Below are positions 41,907 through 49,414 of a stretch of DNA of 64,000 nucleotides, one piece after another. The notes below the pieces were generated by a model that saw only the letters and a program-made list of their open reading frames with translations, searched no databases and was not told the origin of the DNA. The translations under genes and the position numbers were made by a program. Source of the stretch: Comamonadaceae bacterium UBA2121 (GTDB taxonomy: Bacteria > Pseudomonadota > Gammaproteobacteria > Burkholderiales > Burkholderiaceae_C); assembly GCA_002331385.1 (NCBI GenBank), contig DCYB01000011.1, positions 295,459-359,458 of the forward strand. Reading direction: 5' to 3'. The first letter of the stretch is position 1; each line of letters starts with the position of its first letter.

Positions 41907-42398
41907 ATGACCAACGACGCACACTCCTCCCTCCTGGACAAGCTGGATCGCGCCATCCTGCGTTGTCTGCAAGCCAATGGCCGCGAGACCTATGACGTGA
42001 TCGGTGAACGGGTCGGCCTGTCGCCGAGCGCCGTGTTGCGGCGTGCGAAACGACTGGAAGAAGCGGGCATCATCGATCGCTATGTGGCACTGGTGCGGCC
42101 CGAATCGGTGGGGCTCGGGCTGACGGCCTACCTGAACGTGCGGCTGGAAAAGCACACCGAGGCGCACAAACGCAACCCGATGGACGTGTTCCGCGCCAGC
42201 GTGCAGACGTGGCCCGAGGTGGTGGAGTGCTCCGCGCTCACGGGCGACATGGACTATCTGCTGCGCGTGGTGGTCGCCGACATGGCGCACTACAGCCGCT
42301 TCATCATGGACACGCTGCTCACGCACCCCAGCGTGCAGGATTGCAAGACCAGCTTCGTGCTCGATCGGGTCAAGGCCACCACGTCCATTCCAGTCTGA
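41907..42398 (+). CDS. Lrp/AsnC family transcriptional regulator
   Basis: The 163-residue regulator has an N-terminal helix-turn-helix (LDRAILRCLQANGRETYDVI, VGLSPSAVLRRAKRLEEAGI) and a C-terminal RAM domain (VECSALTGDMDYLLRVVVAD). Such proteins form octamers that wrap DNA and sense amino acids. Placed divergently from hppD-phhA, it likely activates aromatic amino-acid breakdown. There is no Shine-Dalgarno; TAGAAT ends eight bases before the ATG, so the mRNA is probably leaderless. Confidence 0.93.
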   Translation: MTNDAHSSLLDKLDRAILRCLQANGRETYDVIGERVGLSPSAVLRRAKRLEEAGIIDRYVALVRPESVGLGLTAYLNVRLEKHTEAHKRNPMDVFRASVQTWPEVVECSALTGDMDYLLRVVVADMAHYSRFIMDTLLTHPSVQDCKTSFVLDRVKATTSIPV

Positions 42399-42476
42399 AG
42401 ATGCTCCTGATCTGATAGCGCGACGTCCCCTGTTTTCCAAGTCGAAAAGCAGAGGTGTAAAACATCCCTATAAAAG

Positions 42477-42493
42477 ATGTTGCAATGCAACAT
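42477..42493. promoter_or_regulatory. Perfect 17-bp dyad upstream of the GNAT gene
   Basis: ATGTTGCA (42477-42484), one central A, TGCAACAT (42486-42493): two perfect 8-bp arms. The position, about 30 bp upstream of the likely -10 (42523-42528), suits an activator or repressor site. The cognate protein is unknown. Confidence 0.5.
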
Positions 42494-42509
42494 TGATGCG
42501 TGCAAAGTC

Positions 42510-42528
42510 CTAGGGAAAACCCTAGAAT
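42510..42528 (+). promoter_or_regulatory. CTAGGG-AAAA-CCCTAG dyad overlapping the -10 of the GNAT gene
   Basis: CTAGGG (42510-42515) and CCCTAG (42520-42525) are inverted with a four-base spacer. The right arm runs into TAGAAT (42523-42528), a good -10 hexamer ending nine bases before the ATG. The same half-sites, more widely spaced, precede the Lrp-type gene (41855-41895), also ending in CCCTAGAAT. Confidence 0.45.
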
Positions 42529-42537
42529 TGCGCCATC

Positions 42538-43287
42538 ATGCTACTGACGAAAGATTGGCTGCTTGCTTCCTGGGACATGGGCCGCCGCATTTGGGGCGGC
42601 GCCCCGGTGGATCAACCGGGCACACAGGACGTGCCACAACGAGGTTCGACAAAAATGGTTACTGCTTCAGTGCCTATTCGCTCGCTGGGTGCCCAGCATC
42701 GCGAGCGCATTGCCGCGCACCTGCTGAGTCTCAGTCCCGAAGACCGTTACCTGCGCTTTGGCTATCCGGCCAGCGACGCGCAGGTGCGCCGCTATGCCGA
42801 GCAGATCGATTTCGCGCGTGATGAAGTCATCGGCATCTTCAACCGCGGCCTGGAGCTGATCGCCATGGCGCACGTGGCGTATGCCGAAGACGACGAGTTC
42901 AAGAGCTGCGCGGAGTTCGGCGTGTCCGTCCTGTCGAAGGCGCGTGGTCGCGGATTTGGCGCGCAGTTGTTTGACCGCGCCGTGATGCTGGCGCGCAGCC
43001 GCGATGTGAAGATGATGTTCATTCACGCGCTCTCGGAAAACACCGCCATGCTCAAGATCGCACGCAACGCCGGGGCCACCGTGCACCGCGATGGCTCCGA
43101 GTCTGAGGCCTATCTGGAACTGCCGCCTGCGAGCTTCGACACGCGCATGAGCAGGCTGGTCGCCGTGCAGTTTGGCGAAATGGACTATCAGTTCAAGAAG
43201 CAGGCCAAGCAATTCTGGGATTTCCTCGGAAGCGTGCAGGAAATCCGCCAGGGCGTGCGCGACGGTCGCCATCAGGCGGCCGAATAA
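42538..43287 (+). CDS. GNAT family N-acetyltransferase
   Basis: The 249-residue protein has a GNAT domain from about residue 45 (ASVPIRSLGAQHRERIAAHL). Motif A reads GVSVLSKARGRGFGAQLFDR, which holds the acetyl-CoA pyrophosphate, and ENTAMLKIARNAGATVHRDG follows. The C-terminal 60 residues form an extra helical region (MDYQFKKQAKQFWDFLGSV). The substrate is unknown. The ATG at 42538 suits a leaderless message; an alternative ATG at 42655 starts just before the domain. Confidence 0.82.
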   Translation: MLLTKDWLLASWDMGRRIWGGAPVDQPGTQDVPQRGSTKMVTASVPIRSLGAQHRERIAAHLLSLSPEDRYLRFGYPASDAQVRRYAEQIDFARDEVIGIFNRGLELIAMAHVAYAEDDEFKSCAEFGVSVLSKARGRGFGAQLFDRAVMLARSRDVKMMFIHALSENTAMLKIARNAGATVHRDGSESEAYLELPPASFDTRMSRLVAVQFGEMDYQFKKQAKQFWDFLGSVQEIRQGVRDGRHQAAE

Positions 43288-43409
43288 GTCCTGCCAGGTG
43301 GTGGCGACAGGCGCAGCCGAGCGGCGCCTGACCCTGCTAACCAGTAGCGGCGCGCAATCCGCTATCCTACGGGTCTGATCCACTACAGCACGTCCTGCAT
43401 CCATAGACC

Positions 43410-44291
43410 GTGTCAGACCCGCATCCTGCGCGCTCCTCCGACAAGGAAGACAAGCGCACCCTACTGCAACGCGTCATCGAATTCATCAACCCGGGGCCCA
43501 ACTCCACCGAGGAGCTGGTCGCAGCCATGGCCGAGGCCGAGGATGACGACATCATCAACGCCGACACCCGTGTGTTGCTGGAGCGCGTATTGCGCATGGC
43601 GGAGATGACAGCAGGCGATGTGATGGTGCCCACGCGGCGCATGGACCTGCTGGACATCGACGCCCCCATCGATGAGCAAATCCTGCAGGTGATCCGCACG
43701 GCGCACTCGCGCTTTCCGGTGTTCCAGGGCGAGCGCGACAACATCATCGGCGTGCTGCTGGCCAAGGACTTGCTCAAGCTGTCCCGATCCCCGAATCTGA
43801 AAATCCGCACCATGGTGCGCCCCGCACTGTTCGTGCCCGAGAGCAAGAGCCTGAACGACCTCGTGCGCGAATTCCGCAGCGCGCGCAGCCACATGGCCAT
43901 CGTGATCGACGAATTTGGCCGCATTGCCGGGCTGGTGACGTTCGAGGACGTGATCGAGGAAGTCTTCGGCGAAATCGAAGACGAGTTCGACGAGCCCGAG
44001 GAAGAGGGCGACATCTTCGGTCTGGCCGATCGCACCTACCGTGTGAGCGGCGACACGCCCGTGGAGCGCGTGGCCGAAGCGTTTGACGTCCACCTGCAAA
44101 GCAGCGATCCGGACGAAGAGTTCGACACCATTGGTGGCCTGATCGCGCATGAGGTGGGCCGCGTCCCCTACAAGGGCGAACACTTCGACATCGGGGGGCT
44201 GCGCTTCCTCGTGTTGCACACCAAGGGCGGCGCGGTGCGCTGGTTCAAGGTCTCTCCGGTGCAGGATGGAGCTGGCGCGGACGATGCCTGA
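43410..44291 (+). CDS. corC: CBS-pair HlyC/CorC family transporter-associated protein
   Basis: The 293-residue cytoplasmic protein has two CBS domains (residues about 65-190: MTAGDVMVPTRRMDLLDI, FRSARSHMAIVIDEFGRIAG, LVTFEDVIEEVFGEIEDE). The CorC_HlyC FAD-like C-terminal domain has EEFDTIGGLIAHEVGRVP. CorC is linked to magnesium and cobalt efflux and commonly precedes lnt, as here. The start is GTG 43410. Its stop overlaps the lnt start by 8 bp. Confidence 0.93.
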   Translation: MSDPHPARSSDKEDKRTLLQRVIEFINPGPNSTEELVAAMAEAEDDDIINADTRVLLERVLRMAEMTAGDVMVPTRRMDLLDIDAPIDEQILQVIRTAHSRFPVFQGERDNIIGVLLAKDLLKLSRSPNLKIRTMVRPALFVPESKSLNDLVREFRSARSHMAIVIDEFGRIAGLVTFEDVIEEVFGEIEDEFDEPEEEGDIFGLADRTYRVSGDTPVERVAEAFDVHLQSSDPDEEFDTIGGLIAHEVGRVPYKGEHFDIGGLRFLVLHTKGGAVRWFKVSPVQDGAGADDA

Positions 44292-45885
44292 ACCCGCACC
44301 GCTTTTCATGCGTGCGAGCGTTCGCCAACCATGGCTGTGGCCTCTGGTGCTGGTGGCGGGGTTGGCGCAGGCGCTCTCGCTGGCCGTGCCGGGCAGCGGC
44401 ACGCCGTTGTGGTGGCTGCAACTGGCGGCGCTGGCGCTGTTTGCGCATTCCGTCTTTGTTTCTGCCACGCCGCGGCGCGCGGCGGGGCTGGGCTGGCTGT
44501 TTGCCACGGCGTGGCTCTGCGGCACGTTCTGGTGGCTGTTCATCTCCATGCACACCTATGGCGGATTGGCTGCGCCGCTGGCCGTGCTGGCCGTTCTGGG
44601 GCTGGCGGCGTTTCTGGGAAGCTATTACGCCGCCGCCGCGTGGCTGACACGCAAGTATCTGCCGCACAACCAGGCGCTGGCGGCATTGCTGTTCGCCGCG
44701 CTCTGGCTGTTGGCCGAGCTGGCGCGTGGCCAGTGGTGGACCGGCTTTCCCTGGGGTGCCATCGGTTATGCGCACGTGGAGGGGCCGCTGGCCGTGCTGG
44801 CGCGCACGATCGGCGTGTACGGCATGTGCTTCGTCGCGGCCTTTCTGGCGGCGGCACTGGCGCAATGGCGGCCAGTCCTGTGGCGCAGCACGCGCTGGTG
44901 GATTGCTACCGTGCTGCTCGTCGTGGTCTGGGGCGGCTTGCACTGGCAGCGCGAGCGGGCGCTGGAATCGGCGGAGCGATCCTTCACATCGCCGCCGCTG
45001 AGTCTGGCCCTGCTGCAAGGCCAGATTCCGCAAGACGAGAAATTCCAGCCAGGCAGCGGCATTCCGTTGGCGTTGGAGTGGTACGCGGAGCAGTTGCGAC
45101 AAACCAATGCCAACCTCGTCGTAGCGCCGGAGACGGCCATTCCGTTGTTACCGCGCCAGTTGCCGGCCGGCTATCTGGAGGGGCTGACCGCGCGCTATAC
45201 GGCCTTCGGAGGCCATCAGGCGTTGCTCGTGGGCATTCCCTTGGGAAGCCTGACGGAGGGCTATACCAACTCGGTGTTGGCGTTTGCGCCAGATCAATCG
45301 CAGGTGTATGAATACAGCAAGCACCATCTTGTGCCTTTTGGTGAGTTCATTCCGCCGTTTTTCCGCTGGTTTACGGAAATGATGAACATTCCGCTGGGCG
45401 ATTTCAACCGGGGCGCCATCGGCCAGAAGTCCTTTGAGTGGCGCGGTGAGCGAATCGCGCCAAACATCTGCTACGAGGACTTGTTCGGCGAGGAACTGGG
45501 AGCCAGGTTTGTCGATGCACGTCATGCGCCGACCATGATGGTGAATTTGAGCAACATCGGTTGGTTCGGTGATTCAGTCGCTATTGATCAACATTTGGCC
45601 ATCAGTCGACTGCGGGCGCTAGAGTTCGAGCGTCCTATGATCCGTGCCACGAATACGGGCGCCACGGCGGTGATCGACCACCGGGCGCGGGTGACGCAGC
45701 GACTGCCTAGCCAAGAGCGCGGCGTGCTGCGGGCACAGGTGCAGGGACAAAGTGGTCCGGCCACTCCTTATGCGCAATGGGTGGGGCGCTGGAGTTTGTG
45801 GCCACTCTGGTTCTTCGGAGTAGGATTGACGGTTTTGCTGATTTTGAGCACGCGCCGCCGGGAAGATCGCAGTGTTGCGCAATGA
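44284..45885 (+). CDS. lnt: Apolipoprotein N-acyltransferase
   Basis: The 533-residue inner-membrane enzyme transfers an acyl chain to the N-terminal Cys of lipoproteins. About seven N-terminal membrane helices precede a nitrilase-fold domain. The triad lies in VVAPETAIPLL (Glu), EYSKHHLVPFGEFIP (Lys) and IAPNICYEDLFGEEL (Cys). NIGWFGDSVAIDQHLAISRLRALE (in part) and MIRATNTGATAVID are conserved. The start ATG 44284 overlaps the corC stop; ATG 44308 is an alternative. Confidence 0.95.
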   Translation: MPEPAPLFMRASVRQPWLWPLVLVAGLAQALSLAVPGSGTPLWWLQLAALALFAHSVFVSATPRRAAGLGWLFATAWLCGTFWWLFISMHTYGGLAAPLAVLAVLGLAAFLGSYYAAAAWLTRKYLPHNQALAALLFAALWLLAELARGQWWTGFPWGAIGYAHVEGPLAVLARTIGVYGMCFVAAFLAAALAQWRPVLWRSTRWWIATVLLVVVWGGLHWQRERALESAERSFTSPPLSLALLQGQIPQDEKFQPGSGIPLALEWYAEQLRQTNANLVVAPETAIPLLPRQLPAGYLEGLTARYTAFGGHQALLVGIPLGSLTEGYTNSVLAFAPDQSQVYEYSKHHLVPFGEFIPPFFRWFTEMMNIPLGDFNRGAIGQKSFEWRGERIAPNICYEDLFGEELGARFVDARHAPTMMVNLSNIGWFGDSVAIDQHLAISRLRALEFERPMIRATNTGATAVIDHRARVTQRLPSQERGVLRAQVQGQSGPATPYAQWVGRWSLWPLWFFGVGLTVLLILSTRRREDRSVAQ

Positions 45886-46058
45886 CCAAAATCATCGGAG
45901 CATTTATTGTTTGCTTTTTTTGTTGGCCCCTTGTTGCGGTTGGACTCGCGTCAGCCTTGATAATGGTGCCCTTTTATAAGAATGTACGCAGTCGAGGACA
46001 ATTCGGCTGCCCCACGACGACGGTGTGTGCCGTCTGGAGATTGACTGACAATGGCTGA
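45882..46058 (+). CDS. Possible 58-residue single-pass membrane peptide
   Basis: An open frame starts at an ATG that overlaps the lnt stop as ATGA and ends eight bases inside fabA. It would encode MTKIIGAFIVCFFCWPLVAV..., one long hydrophobic segment followed by a polar tail. The overlap suggests translational coupling. However, the T-rich DNA could give a hydrophobic frame by chance, and the fabA promoter is expected in this gap. No family is recognised. Confidence 0.25.
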   Translation: MTKIIGAFIVCFFCWPLVAVGLASALIMVPFYKNVRSRGQFGCPTTTVCAVWRLTDNG

Positions 46059-46575
46059 ATCCTTTTCCTATGAACAACTGATTGCTTCCGGCGAAGGTCG
46101 GTTGTTCACACCGGACAGCGGGCGCTTGCCGCTGCCTCCCATGCTGATGTTTGACCGCATCACACACATCGACAGTGAAGGCGGCGAGCATGGTTTAGGA
46201 AAAATCGTAGCCGAGCTCGACGTGACGCCGGATCTGTGGTTTTTTGCCTGTCACTTCCAGGGCGATCCGGTGATGCCGGGCTGCCTCGGTCTCGATGCCA
46301 TGTGGCAGTTGATCGGTTTTTACCTGACGTGGCTGCGCCTTCCTGGCCGTGGCCGCGCCCTGGGTGCGGGCGAAGTCAAGTTCACCGGCGAAGTGGGGCC
46401 GGACGTCAAACTGGTGACTTACGAAATTGACATCAAGCGTGTCATCAAACGCAAGCTCAATATGGCCATTGGCGATGCGCGTTTGCTCGCCGATGGCAAG
46501 GAAATCTACGTGGCCAATGACCTGCGCGTAGGGCTGTTTCTGCGCGAAGGTGAGGGCCAGGGGGCCGCAGCATGA
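46051..46575 (+). CDS. fabA: 3-hydroxydecanoyl-ACP dehydratase/isomerase
   Basis: The 174-residue hot-dog enzyme introduces the cis double bond in unsaturated fatty acid synthesis. The catalytic His is in WFFACHFQGDPVMPGCLGLD, which also carries the Asp of the active site. GAGEVKFTGEV and RKLNMAIGDARLLADGKEI are conserved. It overlaps fabB by ATGA, giving the classical fabA-fabB pair. Confidence 0.97.
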   Translation: MAESFSYEQLIASGEGRLFTPDSGRLPLPPMLMFDRITHIDSEGGEHGLGKIVAELDVTPDLWFFACHFQGDPVMPGCLGLDAMWQLIGFYLTWLRLPGRGRALGAGEVKFTGEVGPDVKLVTYEIDIKRVIKRKLNMAIGDARLLADGKEIYVANDLRVGLFLREGEGQGAAA

Positions 46576-47792
46576 AAAAACGGGTGGTGATCACGGGCGC
46601 GGGCATTGTCTCGTGCATCGGCAATGACATGGCGACGGTCGAGGCATCGCTGCGCGACAGCCGTCCGGGCATCAAGGCCATGGCGCAGTTCACGGAACTG
46701 GGTTTGCGCAGTCAGGTGGCCGGCATTCCCGAGATCAACCTCGAAGACCGCATCGACCGCAAGCAACTGCGCTTCATGGGCGATGCAGCGGCGTACGCGC
46801 ACATCGCGCTGTCGGATGCCATCGCCCAGTCGGGCCTGACGCCCGAGCAGGTGTCGCATCCGCGCACCGGCCTGATCATGGGCTCGGGCGGCGGCTCGCC
46901 GGCCAACCAGATCGAGGCGGCCGATACGCTGCGCAGCAAGGGCATTCGCCGCGTGGGGCCGTATCAGGTCACGCGCTGCATGAGCTCGACGGTGTCGGCT
47001 TGTCTGTCGACAAACTTCTCCATCAAGGGCATCAACTACTCCATCACTTCGGCTTGCAGCACGTCCGCGCACTGCATCGGTGCGGCGGCGCAGCAGATCG
47101 CCTGGGGCATGCAGGACGTGATGTTTGCCGGTGGCGGCGAAGAGCTGTCCTGGGGCATGGCGCTGCTGTTTGACGGCATGGGCGCGATGTCCAGCAAGTA
47201 CAACGAGACGCCTGCCAAGGCCTCGCGCGCCTACGATGCCAACCGCGACGGTTTCGTGATTGCGGGTGGTGGCGGGGCAGTGGTGCTTGAAAGCCTGGAC
47301 CATGCGCTCGCGCGGGGCGCCAACATTCTCGGCGAAGTGGTCGGCTTCGGCGCGACCAGCGACGGCGAGGACATGGTGGCCCCATCGGGTGACGGCGCAA
47401 TCGCCTGCATGCGCCAGGCCATCGAAGGTCTGGACGCACCGATCGACTACATCAACACGCATGGCACGTCCACGCCCGTGGGAGACGTGCCCGAGCTGCG
47501 CGCCATCCGCGAAGTGTTCGGCGCGCAGATTCCGGCGTTTTCCTCCACCAAGTCGCTCACCGGCCACTCGCTGGGAGCTACGGGCGTGCAGGAAGCGATC
47601 TATTGCCTCATCATGCTGAACAAGGGCTTCATCGCCGGTTCCGCGAATGTGGAAACGCCCGATCCTGCCGTGGAAGGCATGCCGCTGGTGACCGAGACGC
47701 GCGATGCGCCGATCCGTCAGGCTCTGTCCAACAGCTTCGGCTTCGGCGGCACCAACGCATCGCTGGTGCTGCGTCGCTGGGAAGGTCAATAA
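46572..47792 (+). CDS. fabB: 3-oxoacyl-ACP synthase I
   Basis: The 406-residue thiolase-fold condensing enzyme elongates cis-3-decenoyl-ACP. The nucleophile Cys lies in SITSACSTSAHCIG, and the two His lie in NTHGTSTPVGD and STKSLTGHSLGATG; FGFGGTNASLVLRR ends the protein. It is translationally coupled to fabA and followed by a good terminator at 47823. Confidence 0.97.
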   Translation: MKKRVVITGAGIVSCIGNDMATVEASLRDSRPGIKAMAQFTELGLRSQVAGIPEINLEDRIDRKQLRFMGDAAAYAHIALSDAIAQSGLTPEQVSHPRTGLIMGSGGGSPANQIEAADTLRSKGIRRVGPYQVTRCMSSTVSACLSTNFSIKGINYSITSACSTSAHCIGAAAQQIAWGMQDVMFAGGGEELSWGMALLFDGMGAMSSKYNETPAKASRAYDANRDGFVIAGGGGAVVLESLDHALARGANILGEVVGFGATSDGEDMVAPSGDGAIACMRQAIEGLDAPIDYINTHGTSTPVGDVPELRAIREVFGAQIPAFSSTKSLTGHSLGATGVQEAIYCLIMLNKGFIAGSANVETPDPAVEGMPLVTETRDAPIRQALSNSFGFGGTNASLVLRRWEGQ

Positions 47793-47822
47793 GCCTCGGG
47801 CTGATTGGATTGCATCACGCGA

Positions 47823-47846
47823 AAAAGGGGGCTTGTGCCCCCTTTT
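47823..47846 (+). terminator. Rho-independent terminator after fabB
   Basis: AAAAGGGGGC (47823-47832), loop TTGT, GCCCCCTTTT (47837-47846) form a perfect 10-bp stem 31 bp after the fabB stop. The stem includes the T-run, and the element would work in both directions. Confidence 0.85.
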
Positions 47847-47879
47847 GCATTCCATTGTCCGGGTAACGCAAGGAACACT

Positions 47880-48266
47880 GTGTTGGAGTCATTGCTTCGG
47901 TTCCTGAAATCACGCGCCATGCAGCGAATTTTTGCCATGCGTAAATCGTGGCTGGCCTGCGTGGTGGCGTTCGTGCTGGCGCTGGTGACGCTGGGCGCAA
48001 CGGGCGTCGCGCTGTACTTTCTGACGTGGCCGGTGGCGGGGGCGTGGTATCCCGCGTTTGCCACCTGGAGCGGCGACTGGGTCTGGGGGGCGCTGGCGGG
48101 CACGGCGATTGTCTGGTCGGTGTTCTTTCTCGTCGCGGGGTACGTGAACCAGGTGCTGCTCGAGCGGAGTCAGCCGCTCGGCCAGCGCCGCGCGGTGTAT
48201 GTGCTCATCCTCTGGGCGGGCGCGGCGCTGCTGTGGTGGGCCACTTTGCAGGGCCAGTTCGGCTGA
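47880..48266 (+). CDS. Uncharacterised small membrane protein
   Basis: The protein has about 128 residues from GTG 47880, which has AAGGA five bases upstream; ATGs at 47919 and 47937 are alternatives. Three hydrophobic segments are clear: LACVVAFVLALVTLGATGVA, WVWGALAGTAIVWSVFFLVA and AVYVLILWAGAALLWWATL. No known family or motif is recognised. It lies between the fabB terminator and glyQ and has no functional context. Coding seems real because the hydrophobic pattern is regular and third positions are GC-rich. Confidence 0.6.
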   Translation: MLESLLRFLKSRAMQRIFAMRKSWLACVVAFVLALVTLGATGVALYFLTWPVAGAWYPAFATWSGDWVWGALAGTAIVWSVFFLVAGYVNQVLLERSQPLGQRRAVYVLILWAGAALLWWATLQGQFG

Positions 48267-48425
48267 AAGCCCTTTGGCGCGAGCGCGTCGCAAAGCGAGT
48301 GAACTCGTCAGCTACGATATGTGGTTCTCCCGGGAAATCCGTGAAACTCCTAAAATCATGGGTTCACGTGTAAAAACACGTCCCTACCTTCGCGGCCTCC
48401 GGGCTGCGTCAAGCCAGAACCAGTC

Positions 48426-49382
48426 ATGCTGACCTTCCAACAAATCATTCTCACATTGCAGTCGTATTGGGCCGATCAGGGCTGCGCGCTTTTGCAGCCC
48501 TACGACATGGAAGTGGGTGCGGGCACCTCGCACACCGCCACTTTTTTGAGAGCGCTGGGCCCCGAGCCATGGAAGGCCGCGTATGTGCAGCCGAGCCGCC
48601 GCCCCAAGGACGGCCGCTATGGCGAGAACCCCAATCGCGGTCAGCACTACTACCAGTATCAGGTGGTGCTCAAGCCCGCGCCGGACAACATCCTGGAGCT
48701 GTACCTCGGTTCGCTGCAAGCGCTGGGCTTCGATCTGAAGAAGAATGACATCCGCTTCGTCGAGGACGACTGGGAAAATCCCACGCTGGGCGCATGGGGT
48801 CTGGGCTGGGAAGTGTGGCTCAACGGCATGGAAGTGACGCAGTTCACCTATTTCCAGCAAGTGGGCGGCATCGATTGCAAGCCCGCCACGGGCGAGATCA
48901 CCTACGGCCTGGAGCGTCTGGCGATGTACCTGCAGGGCGTGGAGAACATGTACGACCTGATCTGGACGGACGATGGCAATGGCCGCAAGCTGACCTACGG
49001 CGACGTGTTCCACCAGAACGAGGTGGAGCAGTCGGCGTATAACTTCGAGCACTCCGACGCGGACTTCCTCTTCACCGCGTTTGCCGCGCATGAAAAGCAG
49101 GCCACACACCTGATGGAAGCCAAACTGGCGCTGCCGGCCTACGAGCAGGTGCTCAAGGCGGCGCACACGTTCAACCTGCTGGATGCGCGCGGTGCCATCT
49201 CGGTGACCGAGCGTGCCGCCTACATCGGCCGCATCCGCAACCTCGCGCGCGCCGTGGCCAAGGCGTATCTGGACAGCCGCGCGCGGCTGGGCTTCCCGAT
49301 GGCGCCCAAGGCGTGGGCCGACGAGGTGCTGGCCGAACTGGCCAAGGCCGAGCAACAACAGCAACAGAAGAAGGCCGCCTGA
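48426..49382 (+). CDS. glyQ: Glycyl-tRNA synthetase alpha subunit
   Basis: The 318-residue class II synthetase subunit starts MLTFQQIILTLQSYWADQGC. GAGTSHTATFLRALGPEPW, YVQPSRRPKDGRYGENPNR and QYQVVLKPAP are conserved. It binds ATP and glycine and works as an alpha2beta2 tetramer with GlyS, encoded 32 bp downstream. The C-terminal tail is Glu/Gln/Lys-rich. Confidence 0.98.
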   Translation: MLTFQQIILTLQSYWADQGCALLQPYDMEVGAGTSHTATFLRALGPEPWKAAYVQPSRRPKDGRYGENPNRGQHYYQYQVVLKPAPDNILELYLGSLQALGFDLKKNDIRFVEDDWENPTLGAWGLGWEVWLNGMEVTQFTYFQQVGGIDCKPATGEITYGLERLAMYLQGVENMYDLIWTDDGNGRKLTYGDVFHQNEVEQSAYNFEHSDADFLFTAFAAHEKQATHLMEAKLALPAYEQVLKAAHTFNLLDARGAISVTERAAYIGRIRNLARAVAKAYLDSRARLGFPMAPKAWADEVLAELAKAEQQQQQKKAA

Positions 49383-49414
49383 AGCGGCGCGAAGAAGAGC
49401 AAAGAGAATTTCAC

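Noticed and set aside
45957..45985. Consensus promoter for fabA in the lnt-fabA gap
   Set aside because: TTGATA and TATAAG-like hexamers exist, but no pair has acceptable spacing, so I do not annotate one.
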